This document shows, piece by piece, positions 50,651-57,367 of a stretch of 57,367 nucleotides of DNA. The translations under genes and the position numbers were made by a program. The DNA is from CAYOKT01 sp964404605 (GTDB lineage: Bacteria; Electryoneota; Electryoneia; Electryoneales; Electryoneaceae). Where the stretch lies: positions 1 to 57,367 of the forward strand of contig CAYOKT010000005.1 in the NCBI GenBank assembly GCA_964404605.1. Reading direction: 5' to 3'. Within the stretch, counting starts at the first letter, position 1, and each line of letters begins with the position of its first letter. The notes under the pieces were generated by a model. The model was not told the DNA's origin and ran no database searches. It saw nothing but the letters and a program-made list of their open reading frames with translations.

Positions 50651-51463
50651 TCAGTCAACCAGGACGATCACCCTGCATTCCCGTAGCCAGCGGGGAGTCT
50701 GTCCGTCGTCGTTCAGTTTGCCGGCGTCTTGATCGGAGATAACGATGTCCGTGCGGTTGGCCCCCGTCGCGCGGACCGCCTTGATGAACATCGGGTTCGG
50801 AGCGATCCGTTCATCACCGCGTGCCGCATCCGGGTCCCTGGCATATCCCACCATCCCCTGTTCGACCGCCCATGTCCGGTCGACGATCTTGCTTCCATAG
50901 ACCACTTCACCGTTGTCGGACAGGATTCTCGGGGCGATGGCCGGTCGGAGACCCAGCCCGCGTGCATCGACCAGGAGCCCGGTGTAGTTTCCCGCCGGGG
51001 CCTGCGGGGAAACCGGGTAGGGAGCGGCTCCGACGGGCGTCGGCATCAGGACATCGAAAAGCTGACCCGTGCCGCGCAGGTTCATCTCGACCGTGACCTC
51101 GATGCTCCCATCGCTCATGTACACCGGGTCCCCGACCCGGCGGAAATTGCGGACCACCCCCTCTACCCGCGTGCGGATGACATCGTTGCTCAGCATGTAG
51201 TTCTCCACCAGCGTTTCGCTGGAGAGACGCATGCCCTTGACCGTCTCGAGAATTTGACGGAGTGCATCCAATTCCGCGGCGCGAATCAACCCGGCTCTCC
51301 CGCCGGCGCCTCCCGGTACGGCGATGCCCTTGGCGCGGATGACCTGGCTTGACCAGTCCACCGTTCCATGATCGCCGAGGGACTCGGTCACCGGTTGGGC
51401 GCCTGCGCTGACACTGAACACCGACAGCGTACCAGCGAGCAGAAGCGTCAGGGCACCTCTCAT
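50651..51463 (-). CDS. LPP20-like secreted protein
   Basis: 270 residues from ATG 51463, with an ideal ribosome site (GGAGGTGA). A signal peptide ends near SAGAQP. The body contains IRAKGIAVPGG, then AAELDALRQILETVKGMRLSSETLVENY and VEGVVRNFRRVGDPVYMSDGSIEVTVEMNL, the pattern of LPP20/FlgT-N-like proteins (an initial Ala-rich helix of 'ARRAAELDAxRxLxExxxG' type and a following VExxVxG strand). No lipobox Cys is visible, so it is probably periplasmic. The molecular function is unknown. It precedes the TPR-SLH lipoprotein gene. Confidence 0.72.
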   Translation of the reverse strand: MRGALTLLLAGTLSVFSVSAGAQPVTESLGDHGTVDWSSQVIRAKGIAVPGGAGGRAGLIRAAELDALRQILETVKGMRLSSETLVENYMLSNDVIRTRVEGVVRNFRRVGDPVYMSDGSIEVTVEMNLRGTGQLFDVLMPTPVGAAPYPVSPQAPAGNYTGLLVDARGLGLRPAIAPRILSDNGEVVYGSKIVDRTWAVEQGMVGYARDPDAARGDERIAPNPMFIKAVRATGANRTDIVISDQDAGKLNDDGQTPRWLRECRVIVLVD

Positions 51464-51846
51464 CTCTCACCTCCGTTTGTTCCCCCCGCGACAGGGAGAA
51501 GAGCGCACGCGCCGCGTTTTCCTCCCGCCGTGGAAGCAAACCGTCGCGAGACTCCGCCGATCCTACTGCAAGAACCCGGCCAATTCCCTTCGGGCCCCGG
51601 GGAGACGGTCGGCCGCCCACCCTGATCCTGTCCGGGGAATCGCTCCCGCGGAGGCCGCGTCGTCGATGCAGTCAACCCCTTGAACAACAAATCACTAAAA
51701 ACAGATACTCTTCCTCGCACAAGGCTCGATCCAACTGCGCCGGGCCGCGGGAGCAGCGGTGTCCGGTTCTTTCCGCCTGTCCGTCCCGCTCGATTGTGCA
51801 CCAGGGCGGACAGTGTGGTTCAGGCGGCACACGGGCTCGCCCCGGT
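51464..51846. other. 383-bp intergenic region before the LPP20 operon
   Basis: No credible gene is seen. A weak minus-strand promoter can be drawn: -35 TTGTGC (top-strand 51717-51722) and -10 TTTAGT (51694-51699) with a 17-base spacer, giving a leader of about 225 bases. A 7-bp inverted repeat CTGTCCG/CGGACAG near 51777-51812 just after the fcl stop could help termination but has no T run. Confidence 0.3.
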
Positions 51847-52791
51847 TCATTCTCCCCGGCCGGGTCCCTCCGTCCGGTACCACCGGTACGTCTCCTCGAT
51901 CCCTTCGCGCAGTCCGATTTTCGCCTTCCAGCCCAGCGAATGCAGCCGGGTGACATCGAGGAGCTTCCTGGGCGTGCCGTCCGGGCGGCTGGTGTCGAAG
52001 ACGATCTCACCACGAAAGCCCACGACATCCCCGATCAGCTCCGCCAGCTCCCGGACGCTGATATCCTCCCCCACCCCGACGTTGACCGGATCGCCCTCAT
52101 CGTACACCTTGAGCAGGTGGACCGCGGCGTCCGCGAGGTCTTCGACATGCAGGAATTCCCGGCGCGGCGTGCCCGATCCCCAGACGACGACACGGTCGGC
52201 CCCGTCGCGTTTCGCTTCGTGAAAACGCTTCAGCAGGGCCGCGAGCGCATGGGAGTCTTCCGGGTGGAAGTTGTCGCCGGGTCCGTACAGGTTCGTCGGC
52301 ATGAGGCAAATGACGTTGAAGCCGTACTGGCGGCGGTAGGCCCAGCCCATCTCGATGCCCGCGATCTTGGCGATGGCGTAGGGCTCGTTGGTCGGCTCCA
52401 GCTTGCCGGTGAGGAGGTATTCCTCCTTCATCGGCTGGGGGGCGTGTTTCGGGTAGATGCAGGACGAACCGAGGAAAAGCAGCTTCCTCGCGCCGTGCCG
52501 CCAGGCGGAATCGATGACATTCGTCTGGATCAGGAGGTTGTCCCGGATGAACTCCGCGGGGTAGGTGTTGTTGGCATGAATCCCGCCGACCTTCGCCGCG
52601 GCGAGGACAACGACATCCGGGGTCGTGCGCGCGAAAAACCCATCCACCGCCCGGCTGTCCGTCAGGTCGAGTTCGCCGCGCGCCCTCGTCAGGAGGCGGT
52701 TGAACCCTTCCGCTTCCAACTTCCGGAGGATGGCGGACCCCACGAGCCCGCGGTGGCCGGCGACGTAGATACGGTCCTCAGGGTTCATCAT
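51847..52791 (-). CDS. fcl: GDP-L-fucose synthase
   Basis: About 314 residues. Starts at 52791 and 52788 are adjacent Met codons; the first overlaps the gmd stop (ATGATGA). A longer frame to 52917 lies inside gmd. The NAD(P)-binding Rossmann motif is YVAGHRGLVGSAI. The family segment VVVLAAAKVGGIHANNTYPAEFI follows, as does the active-site Ser in FLGSSCIYPK and the YxxxK pair Y137/K141 in EPYAIAKIAG. The C-terminal region has LMPTNLYGPGDNFHPEDSH. The enzyme epimerises and reduces GDP-4-keto-6-deoxy-D-mannose to GDP-L-fucose, presumably for the exopolysaccharide built by the upstream locus. Confidence 0.96.
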   Translation of the reverse strand: MMNPEDRIYVAGHRGLVGSAILRKLEAEGFNRLLTRARGELDLTDSRAVDGFFARTTPDVVVLAAAKVGGIHANNTYPAEFIRDNLLIQTNVIDSAWRHGARKLLFLGSSCIYPKHAPQPMKEEYLLTGKLEPTNEPYAIAKIAGIEMGWAYRRQYGFNVICLMPTNLYGPGDNFHPEDSHALAALLKRFHEAKRDGADRVVVWGSGTPRREFLHVEDLADAAVHLLKVYDEGDPVNVGVGEDISVRELAELIGDVVGFRGEIVFDTSRPDGTPRKLLDVTRLHSLGWKAKIGLREGIEETYRWYRTEGPGRGE

Positions 52792-53831
52792 TCCCCGCCC
52801 CCCGAAGTGAACACCTCGTGCCCGGCGTCGCGCAGGGTGCGCTCCTTGCGCGCCTCCTCCAGGTCGTGTTCGACCATCATTATAACCAGCTCCTCGAAGC
52901 TCACCTTCGGTTCCCACCCGAGAACCCTTATTGCCTTACCCGGGTCGCCCTCGAGGTGGTGCACCTCGGTGGGGCGATAGTAACGGGGGTCGATCTCGAC
53001 ATGGTCCCGCCAGTCGAGGTTCAGCCGCGCGAACGCCGCTTCGAGGAACTCCTGCACGGAGTAGGACTTCCCGGTGGCGATGACGAAGTCATCCGGTTTG
53101 TCCTGTTGCAGCATCAGCCACATCGCCTCGACATAATCCCCGGCGAACCCCCAGTCGCGCTTCGCCTCGAGGTTGCCGAGGAACAGCTTGTCCTGCAGCC
53201 CGAGCTTGATGCGCCCCGCGGCGCGGGTGATCTTGCGGGTGACGAAGGTCTCTCCCCGGCGGGGGGATTCGTGGTTGAAGAGGATGCCGTTCGCGTTGAA
53301 CATCCCGTACGCTTCACGGTAGTTCACCGCGTAATGGTACCCGGCGGTCTTGCTGACCGCGTAAGGGCTTCTCGGGCGGAAAGGTGTCTCTTCGTTCTGC
53401 GGTGGCGGGGAGGCGCCGAACATCTCCGAGGAACCGGCCTGGTAGAAGCGCACCTCCTTCAGGCCGACCTTTTCAAAGTCGCGGATCGCCTCCAGCAGGC
53501 GCAGCGTGCCGAGAGCGACCACGTCCGCCGTGTACTCCGGCTGGTCGAAGGAGACGCGGACATGGGACTGGGCGGCGAGGTTGTACACCTCGTCCGGGAC
53601 CACTTCTTCGAGGATGCGCCGCAGGCCCGTGCCGTCGGTGAGATCGCCGTAGTGGAGAAACAGCTTCACTCCTGTTTCGTGCGGATCACGGTAGATCTGG
53701 TCCAGGCGGGAGGTGTTGAAGGTCGAGCTGCGGCGGATGATCCCATGGACCTCGTATCCCTTCGCGAGCAGAAACTCGGCGAGATAGGAACCATCCTGGC
53801 CGGTGATACCGGTGATAAGCGCATGTTTCAT
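52788..53831 (-). CDS. gmd: GDP-mannose 4,6-dehydratase
   Basis: 347 residues from ATG 53831 with CAGGGG upstream; the open frame extends to 54449 without a start signal. The NADP-binding motif is ALITGITGQDGSYLAEFLL; further family motifs are HGIIRRSSTFNTSRLDQIY, YNLAAQSHVRVSFDQPEYT, QAGSSEMFG, the catalytic Y-x3-K in SPYAVSKTAGYHYAVNYREAYG, and NHESPRRGETFVTRKI. It converts GDP-D-mannose to GDP-4-keto-6-deoxy-D-mannose, the substrate of the next gene product. A minus-strand promoter lies about 65 bp upstream. Confidence 0.97.
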   Translation of the reverse strand: MKHALITGITGQDGSYLAEFLLAKGYEVHGIIRRSSTFNTSRLDQIYRDPHETGVKLFLHYGDLTDGTGLRRILEEVVPDEVYNLAAQSHVRVSFDQPEYTADVVALGTLRLLEAIRDFEKVGLKEVRFYQAGSSEMFGASPPPQNEETPFRPRSPYAVSKTAGYHYAVNYREAYGMFNANGILFNHESPRRGETFVTRKITRAAGRIKLGLQDKLFLGNLEAKRDWGFAGDYVEAMWLMLQQDKPDDFVIATGKSYSVQEFLEAAFARLNLDWRDHVEIDPRYYRPTEVHHLEGDPGKAIRVLGWEPKVSFEELVIMMVEHDLEEARKERTLRDAGHEVFTSGGGE

Positions 53832-53896
53832 TCCATTACCCCTGGCTGTCCTTCTCCCCCCGGCGAACTGTCCGCGGCGAAACCTGCGTTGCCGGA

Positions 53897-53925
53897 AAGG
53901 TAGGCGTTGGGCGCCCTTCTGCCAA
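53897..53925 (-). promoter_or_regulatory. Promoter of gmd-fcl
   Basis: On the minus strand TTGGCA (top-strand 53920-53925) and TACCTT (53897-53902) are 17 bases apart, about 65 bases before the gmd start. A good sigma70 match. The rest of 53926-54129 shows no gene. Confidence 0.5.
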
Positions 53926-54129
53926 GCCCGCGCGGGGTGCAGATGCATCGGGCCGGCGCGCTGACGGCTCGCGGCGCACTGCCTGTCTCCGGGAGAGATT
54001 CGGCGCTCGCCGGTGGATGAAGCCGGGGGTGACCGGCGGTAGCCTTTGCCCGGGCGAGCCAACTCCCGCACATCAAACCGGCCTGCTTTGTCCGGAACCG
54101 TTCTCCCTCTCCCGCGCTCCGTCTCCACC

Positions 54130-54158
54130 TTGACTGCTGCCGAATAACTCTCTACGTT
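54130..54158 (+). promoter_or_regulatory. Promoter of the TPP-riboswitch/TonB receptor transcript
   Basis: TTGACT (54130-54135) and TACGTT (54153-54158) with a 17-base spacer. The expected start site, about 54165, falls at the first base of the riboswitch aptamer stem, which strengthens both calls. Confidence 0.65.
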
Positions 54159-54165
54159 TCCTGTG

Positions 54166-54255
54166 CCGTTCGGGGTGGCACGCGCTTCAGGGGCGCGTCG
54201 CCTGAGAAAACACCCGTCGAACCTGATCCGGGTCATGCCGGCGTAGGAAGTACGG
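54166..54255 (+). promoter_or_regulatory. TPP riboswitch (THI element)
   Basis: The conserved thiamine-pyrophosphate aptamer elements occur in order: CGGGGTG at 54171, CCTGAGA at 54201, ACACCCG, GAACCTGATCCGGGTCATGC around 54219-54238 and CGGCGTAGGAAG around 54239-54250. The closing stem P1 is CCGT (54166-54169) with ACGG (54252-54255). TPP binding to such elements shuts off transcription or translation of thiamine synthesis and uptake genes. The regulated gene is the TonB-dependent receptor that starts about 210 bases later. Confidence 0.95.
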
Positions 54256-54396
54256 CCGTGGAACCATCCAAGCAGTCGCCACTCCTGCGCCCGCCGGTCT
54301 CCCGGTGGGCCGCTTTGCTCAAGACCCTTGCAGGTGCGCTCCTCCGTGTGCCCGAACCCCGCTTGCGGCATTGTCATGCACGTTCCCAGGCTTGAT

Positions 54397-54414
54397 TCCG
54401 GCGGACTCGCCGGA
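54397..54414 (+). promoter_or_regulatory. Hairpin in the riboswitch expression-platform region
   Basis: TCCGGCG (54397-54403) pairs perfectly with CGCCGGA (54408-54414) around GACT. It lies between the aptamer and the receptor start. No T run follows, so it is not a simple terminator; it may take part in the switch, but this cannot be shown by eye. Confidence 0.3.
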
Positions 54415-54467
54415 GTCCAGTGGACCGGTTCACCTGAATCGATCCACAAGGTGTCATGGAGGAGATG

Positions 54468-56921
54468 ATGAGAACCCTGCTTTCCTTCTGCTTCGCGTTG
54501 CTGCTCCCCGCCGGGGTCGCCCTCTCCGGGACGATCCAGGGCCGGGTGCTCGATGCAACATCACTCGCCCCCCTTTCGGGCGCCGATGTTCTCCTTTCCC
54601 CGGACGGCCGCGGGACGGCTTCGGATTCCGGCGGCCGTTTCACCTTCACCGGCGTAACCCCGGGACGGTATACCGTTTCCGCCGGTTTCCTCGGGTACCG
54701 TGTCGCGAAACGCACGATCCTGCTGGAGGACGGCAGCCTCGAAGTGACACTGAAACTCGCCCCGGTCTTCCTCTCGGGCGAGGAGGTTGTCCTGACCGCC
54801 GGGCGGGCGCGCGAGGGGGAAACCCCCTCCTCGTTCACCAACGTCTCCGGGGCCCGGCTTCGCGAGAACTACTGGGCGCAGGACATTCCCCCGCTGCTGG
54901 AGGAACTCCCCGGCCTGTACGCCTATTCCGAGACCGGCATGGGCGTGGGATACACCCATCTGAAGATCCGCGGGTTCGACGAGACGCGCATCGGGGTGAC
55001 GATCAACGGCATCCCGTTGAACGACCCGGAGGACGGCAACGTCTACTGGGTGGACATGCCGGACCTGGCGGCGAGTTTGCAGGACGTGCAGGTGCAGCGG
55101 GGCATCGGCTATTCCAATTACGGTACGGGGGGCTTCGGGGGCACCCTGAACCTGCTGACCACGACGCCCTCCCTTTCGAAGCCCTCCCTGCGTGCCGGCC
55201 TGGGGGCGGGGAGCTTCAACACCCGCAAGGCGAGCCTCTCCTACACCTCCGGTCTCGTCGAGAACACCTACGGCTTCTACGGCCGTTTCAGCCGGGTGCA
55301 GACCGCCGGATACCGTGACAGGTCCCAGGCGGAACTGTGGAGCTACTTCCTCTCGGCGGCCCGCTACGGCGAGCGCAGCCTGCTGCGGCTGAACGTCTTC
55401 GGCGGCCCCGAGCTGACCCACGCCGCCTGGGATGCCTCAGCGGAGAGCGACATCGAGAAGAACCGCCGGGACAACCCGATCACCTACGAGAACACGATCG
55501 ACAACTTCAACCAGCCGCACTACGAACTCCATCATCAATTCGACCTCACGCCGAACCTCAACGTGACGAACAGCCTGTTCTACATCCGCGGCGAGGGGTA
55601 CTATGAACAGCTCAAGGAGAACAAGAAGCTCGCGGATTTCGGCTACCAGCCGTTCACGCGGGACGATACGGAGATCGAGCGCACCGATTTCGTGAACCGG
55701 AAATGGGTGAAGAAGGATCACCTCGGATGGGTCTCGAGAGTCAACCTGGAGCACGATTCGGGGACGCTGCAAGCGGGATGGGATGCCCAGTGGTTCGAGA
55801 GTGACCACTACGGCTATGTGCTCTGGGGCAGGAATCTCCCCCCGGATGCGGAAGCCCGCCACAGGTACTACCGTTACCAGGGCGGAGTCCGCCAGGGTGG
55901 CGCGTTCCTGCACGAAGTTTACCGCCCCTCCGATCGCTGGAGGTTCATCGGGGACCTCGAGCTGCGCCTGCGGTCCTACCGGTTCGAGCAGCTCCCGGTC
56001 GCCAACTTCCAGGGCGACGAGGTCAACAGGTTTACGGTGGATTACGCGTTTTTCAACCCGAAGTTCGGCGCGACCTGCCGGGTGTCGGACGAGCTCTCGC
56101 TGTTCGCGAGCGCCGGGTTGTCGCACCGCGCGCCGACGGATGACGAGTACTGGGATGTCTGGGACGGACCGGATAACCTGGGGGTGGACCCGCTCTTCAA
56201 CCGGGCGGACACGGTTCGCTCCGGCGGCAGCGTGGTCCGGGTGGAATGGAGCGATCCACGCGTCGAGCCGGAGCGGCTCGTGGACATCGAACTCGGCGGG
56301 AGCTGGGGGCGCGGTCCGCTGCGCGTGAAGGCCAACGGCTACTGGATGGATTTCCGCAACGAGATCATTCCCGCGGGTGGCGTGCGCGATGGCAGCCCGG
56401 TCACGGATAACGCGGACCGATCCGTGCACCGGGGGATCGAACTTGAAGCCCATTACCGGCCGAACCACGGATTCTTCACATGGGGCACCCTGACGCTGTC
56501 GGATGACCGGCTGCAGGATTTCGTCATCCACGAGTACGACAGTGACTGGAACGTCGTCGAAATCGACCTCTCCGGCAATCGCATCGCGCTCTTTCCGAGC
56601 CTGATGACGGTCGCGGGGGCCGGGTACCGAAGCCGCCACCTGTCGGGCTGGGTGGATGCCCGCCATGTCGGCAAGCAGTACCTCGACAACACGGAGGATG
56701 AATCACGGATGGTCGACCCCTTCACCCTCGTCGGCCTGACCCTCACGTTCCACCCGCAGGTGGAGAGGGTCCTTCCCGGATGGGAACTCAGCCTGCGGGT
56801 CAACAACCTGTTCGATACGGAGTACGAAACCTCCGGCTGGTATGACGCCTGGGCGGGCGAGAATTTCTACTTCGTCGGCGCGGAGAGGAGCTTCTTCCTC
56901 TCCCTGACCGCGCGCCTGTGA
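54468..56921 (+). CDS. TonB-dependent outer-membrane receptor, probably for thiamine
   Basis: 817 residues from ATG 54468, next to GGAGGAG; ATGs at 54456 and 54465 are alternatives. A signal peptide (MRTLLSFCFALLLPAGVALS) is followed by a carboxypeptidase-regulatory-like domain at about 21-105 (GTIQGRVLDATSLAPLSGADV). The plug is at about 120-225 (LPGLYAYSETGMGVGYTHLKIRG-type segment, GVTINGIPLNDPEDG, VQRGIGYSNYGTGGFGGTLNLLT). A 22-strand-type barrel ends FFLSLTARL. Regulation by a TPP riboswitch points to uptake of thiamine or a precursor, as proposed for TPP-regulated receptors in Bacteroidetes. No inner-membrane thiamine transporter is in the window. The last codons are duplicated in the repeat downstream. 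Confidence 0.93.
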   Translation: MRTLLSFCFALLLPAGVALSGTIQGRVLDATSLAPLSGADVLLSPDGRGTASDSGGRFTFTGVTPGRYTVSAGFLGYRVAKRTILLEDGSLEVTLKLAPVFLSGEEVVLTAGRAREGETPSSFTNVSGARLRENYWAQDIPPLLEELPGLYAYSETGMGVGYTHLKIRGFDETRIGVTINGIPLNDPEDGNVYWVDMPDLAASLQDVQVQRGIGYSNYGTGGFGGTLNLLTTTPSLSKPSLRAGLGAGSFNTRKASLSYTSGLVENTYGFYGRFSRVQTAGYRDRSQAELWSYFLSAARYGERSLLRLNVFGGPELTHAAWDASAESDIEKNRRDNPITYENTIDNFNQPHYELHHQFDLTPNLNVTNSLFYIRGEGYYEQLKENKKLADFGYQPFTRDDTEIERTDFVNRKWVKKDHLGWVSRVNLEHDSGTLQAGWDAQWFESDHYGYVLWGRNLPPDAEARHRYYRYQGGVRQGGAFLHEVYRPSDRWRFIGDLELRLRSYRFEQLPVANFQGDEVNRFTVDYAFFNPKFGATCRVSDELSLFASAGLSHRAPTDDEYWDVWDGPDNLGVDPLFNRADTVRSGGSVVRVEWSDPRVEPERLVDIELGGSWGRGPLRVKANGYWMDFRNEIIPAGGVRDGSPVTDNADRSVHRGIELEAHYRPNHGFFTWGTLTLSDDRLQDFVIHEYDSDWNVVEIDLSGNRIALFPSLMTVAGAGYRSRHLSGWVDARHVGKQYLDNTEDESRMVDPFTLVGLTLTFHPQVERVLPGWELSLRVNNLFDTEYETSGWYDAWAGENFYFVGAERSFFLSLTARL

Positions 56922-57367
56922 CGGCTGAGCTTTGGTGAAAAATGCCGTAGGGGCACGGCGCGCCGTGCCCCTACCTCCCGGGATGCTGCGGTTGGGTGGC
57001 CCTGTCAGCTTTGATGACAGGGCGTCACAGGGATGCAGCCCGGCGACGTGTCGCCGGGGAAGAAAATCTCCCGGGGTCAGCGACCCCGGGCTACGCTTGC
57101 TGACCGCGCGCCTGTGACGGCTGAGCTTTGGTGAAAAATGCCGTAGGGGCACGGNNNNNNNNNNNNNNNNNNNNNNNNNNNNNNNNNNNNNNNNNNNNNN
57201 NNNNNNNNNNNNNNNNNNNNNNNNNNNNNNNNNNNNNNNNNNNNNNNNNNNNNNATGCAGCCCGGCGACGTGTCGCCGGGGAAGAAAATCTCCCGGGGTC
57301 AGCGACCCCTGGCTACGCTTGCTGACCGCGCGCCTGTGACCGCCGGGTCCGGGGTGAGTGAGTTTCA
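56904..57367. repeat. Hairpin-rich repeat of 196-bp period, including the receptor gene 3' end
   Basis: The sequence from 56904 recurs at 57100 (period 196). After the N gap, 57255-57321 matches 57033-57099 and 57322-57340 starts a third copy that diverges. Each unit begins with CTGACCGCGCGCCTGTGA, the last codons and stop of the receptor gene. One unit holds four perfect hairpins: 56947-56974 (28-nt palindrome), 57000-57022 (CCCTGTCA/TGACAGGG), 57039-57058 (CCCGGCGAC/GTCGCCGGG) and 57070-57090 (CCCGGGGTC/GACCCCGGG). The first may end receptor transcription. Confidence 0.9.
57155..57254. other. Assembly gap (100 N) inside the repeat
   Basis: Exactly 100 N placed within the tandem repeat. The phase across the gap is 222 instead of 196, so the placeholder length is not the real one, and the true number of repeat copies is unknown. 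Confidence 0.98.

Noticed and set aside
54397..54414. Hairpin after the TPP aptamer as a Rho-independent terminator
   Set aside because: The stem is good but is followed by GTCCAGTGGACC rather than a T run; kept only as a possible part of the expression platform.
56904..57367. CRISPR array at the end of the window
   Set aside because: The repeat unit is 196 bp with no short regular repeats separated by unique spacers, and no cas genes are present.

Overview
The window reads as a GC-rich metagenomic scaffold from an uncultured Gram-negative bacterium. Two 100-N gaps (16814-16913 and 57155-57254) mark assembly joins. An outer membrane is implied by an Omp85 barrel, a TonB-dependent receptor, a PorV-like protein and Wza/Wzi-type export proteins. 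The secreted M14 peptidase ends in a YPNPFNP-type FlgD-like/sorting domain and the TonB receptor has a carboxypeptidase-regulatory-like N-terminal domain. Both traits are common in the FCB supergroup and neighbouring candidate phyla (Eisenbacteria, Krumholzibacteriota, Latescibacterota and similar). The phylum cannot be fixed from this sequence alone.

Layout. 1-3586 (minus): an Nramp-like transporter, cut by the window edge, and a secreted zinc carboxypeptidase. 3776-14806 (plus): a PorV-like protein; hflK-hflC; a YhaN-like Rad50/SbcC ATPase and YhaO-like nuclease translationally coupled to them; a DUF502 membrane protein; an unknown barrel; and a one-POTRA Omp85 protein. 15128-16697: a DUF6504-like protein and DNA polymerase IV. 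17051-17127: initiator tRNA-fMet. 17368-22390: a metal/copper block (DUF2231 protein divergent from a PII-like protein, a CopA-type ATPase, a cupredoxin, a SHOCT protein and a membrane protein).

22466-48824 is the most interesting part: a Wzx/Wzy-type exopolysaccharide locus with a compact NRPS cassette inside it. A polyprenyl-phosphate sugar-phosphate transferase and a WecG/TagA-type glycosyltransferase run leftward. A short AT-rich palindrome separates them from a rightward run: an FkbH-PCP-glycosyltransferase fusion, a C-A-PCP-sulfotransferase NRPS, a C-A-PCP-TE NRPS whose thioesterase nucleophile is Cys, an Sfp-type PPTase, a Wzi-like barrel, a Wza-like export protein, a Wzc-like tyrosine kinase, a Wzx-like flippase, a Wzy/O-antigen-ligase-like protein, a GT4 glycosyltransferase and a stand-alone sulfotransferase. 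The logic suggests a glycerate-primed, possibly sulfated and glycosylated dipeptide made alongside, and possibly attached to, a surface polysaccharide. That product is inference; the domain architecture is seen directly.

48951-57367: ApaG; a leftward pair (LPP20-like protein and TPR-SLH lipoprotein); leftward gmd-fcl for GDP-L-fucose; and a TPP riboswitch with its own promoter upstream of a TonB-dependent receptor, probably for thiamine uptake. The window ends in a hairpin-rich repeat of 196-bp period whose unit duplicates the 3' end of the receptor gene and which broke the assembly.
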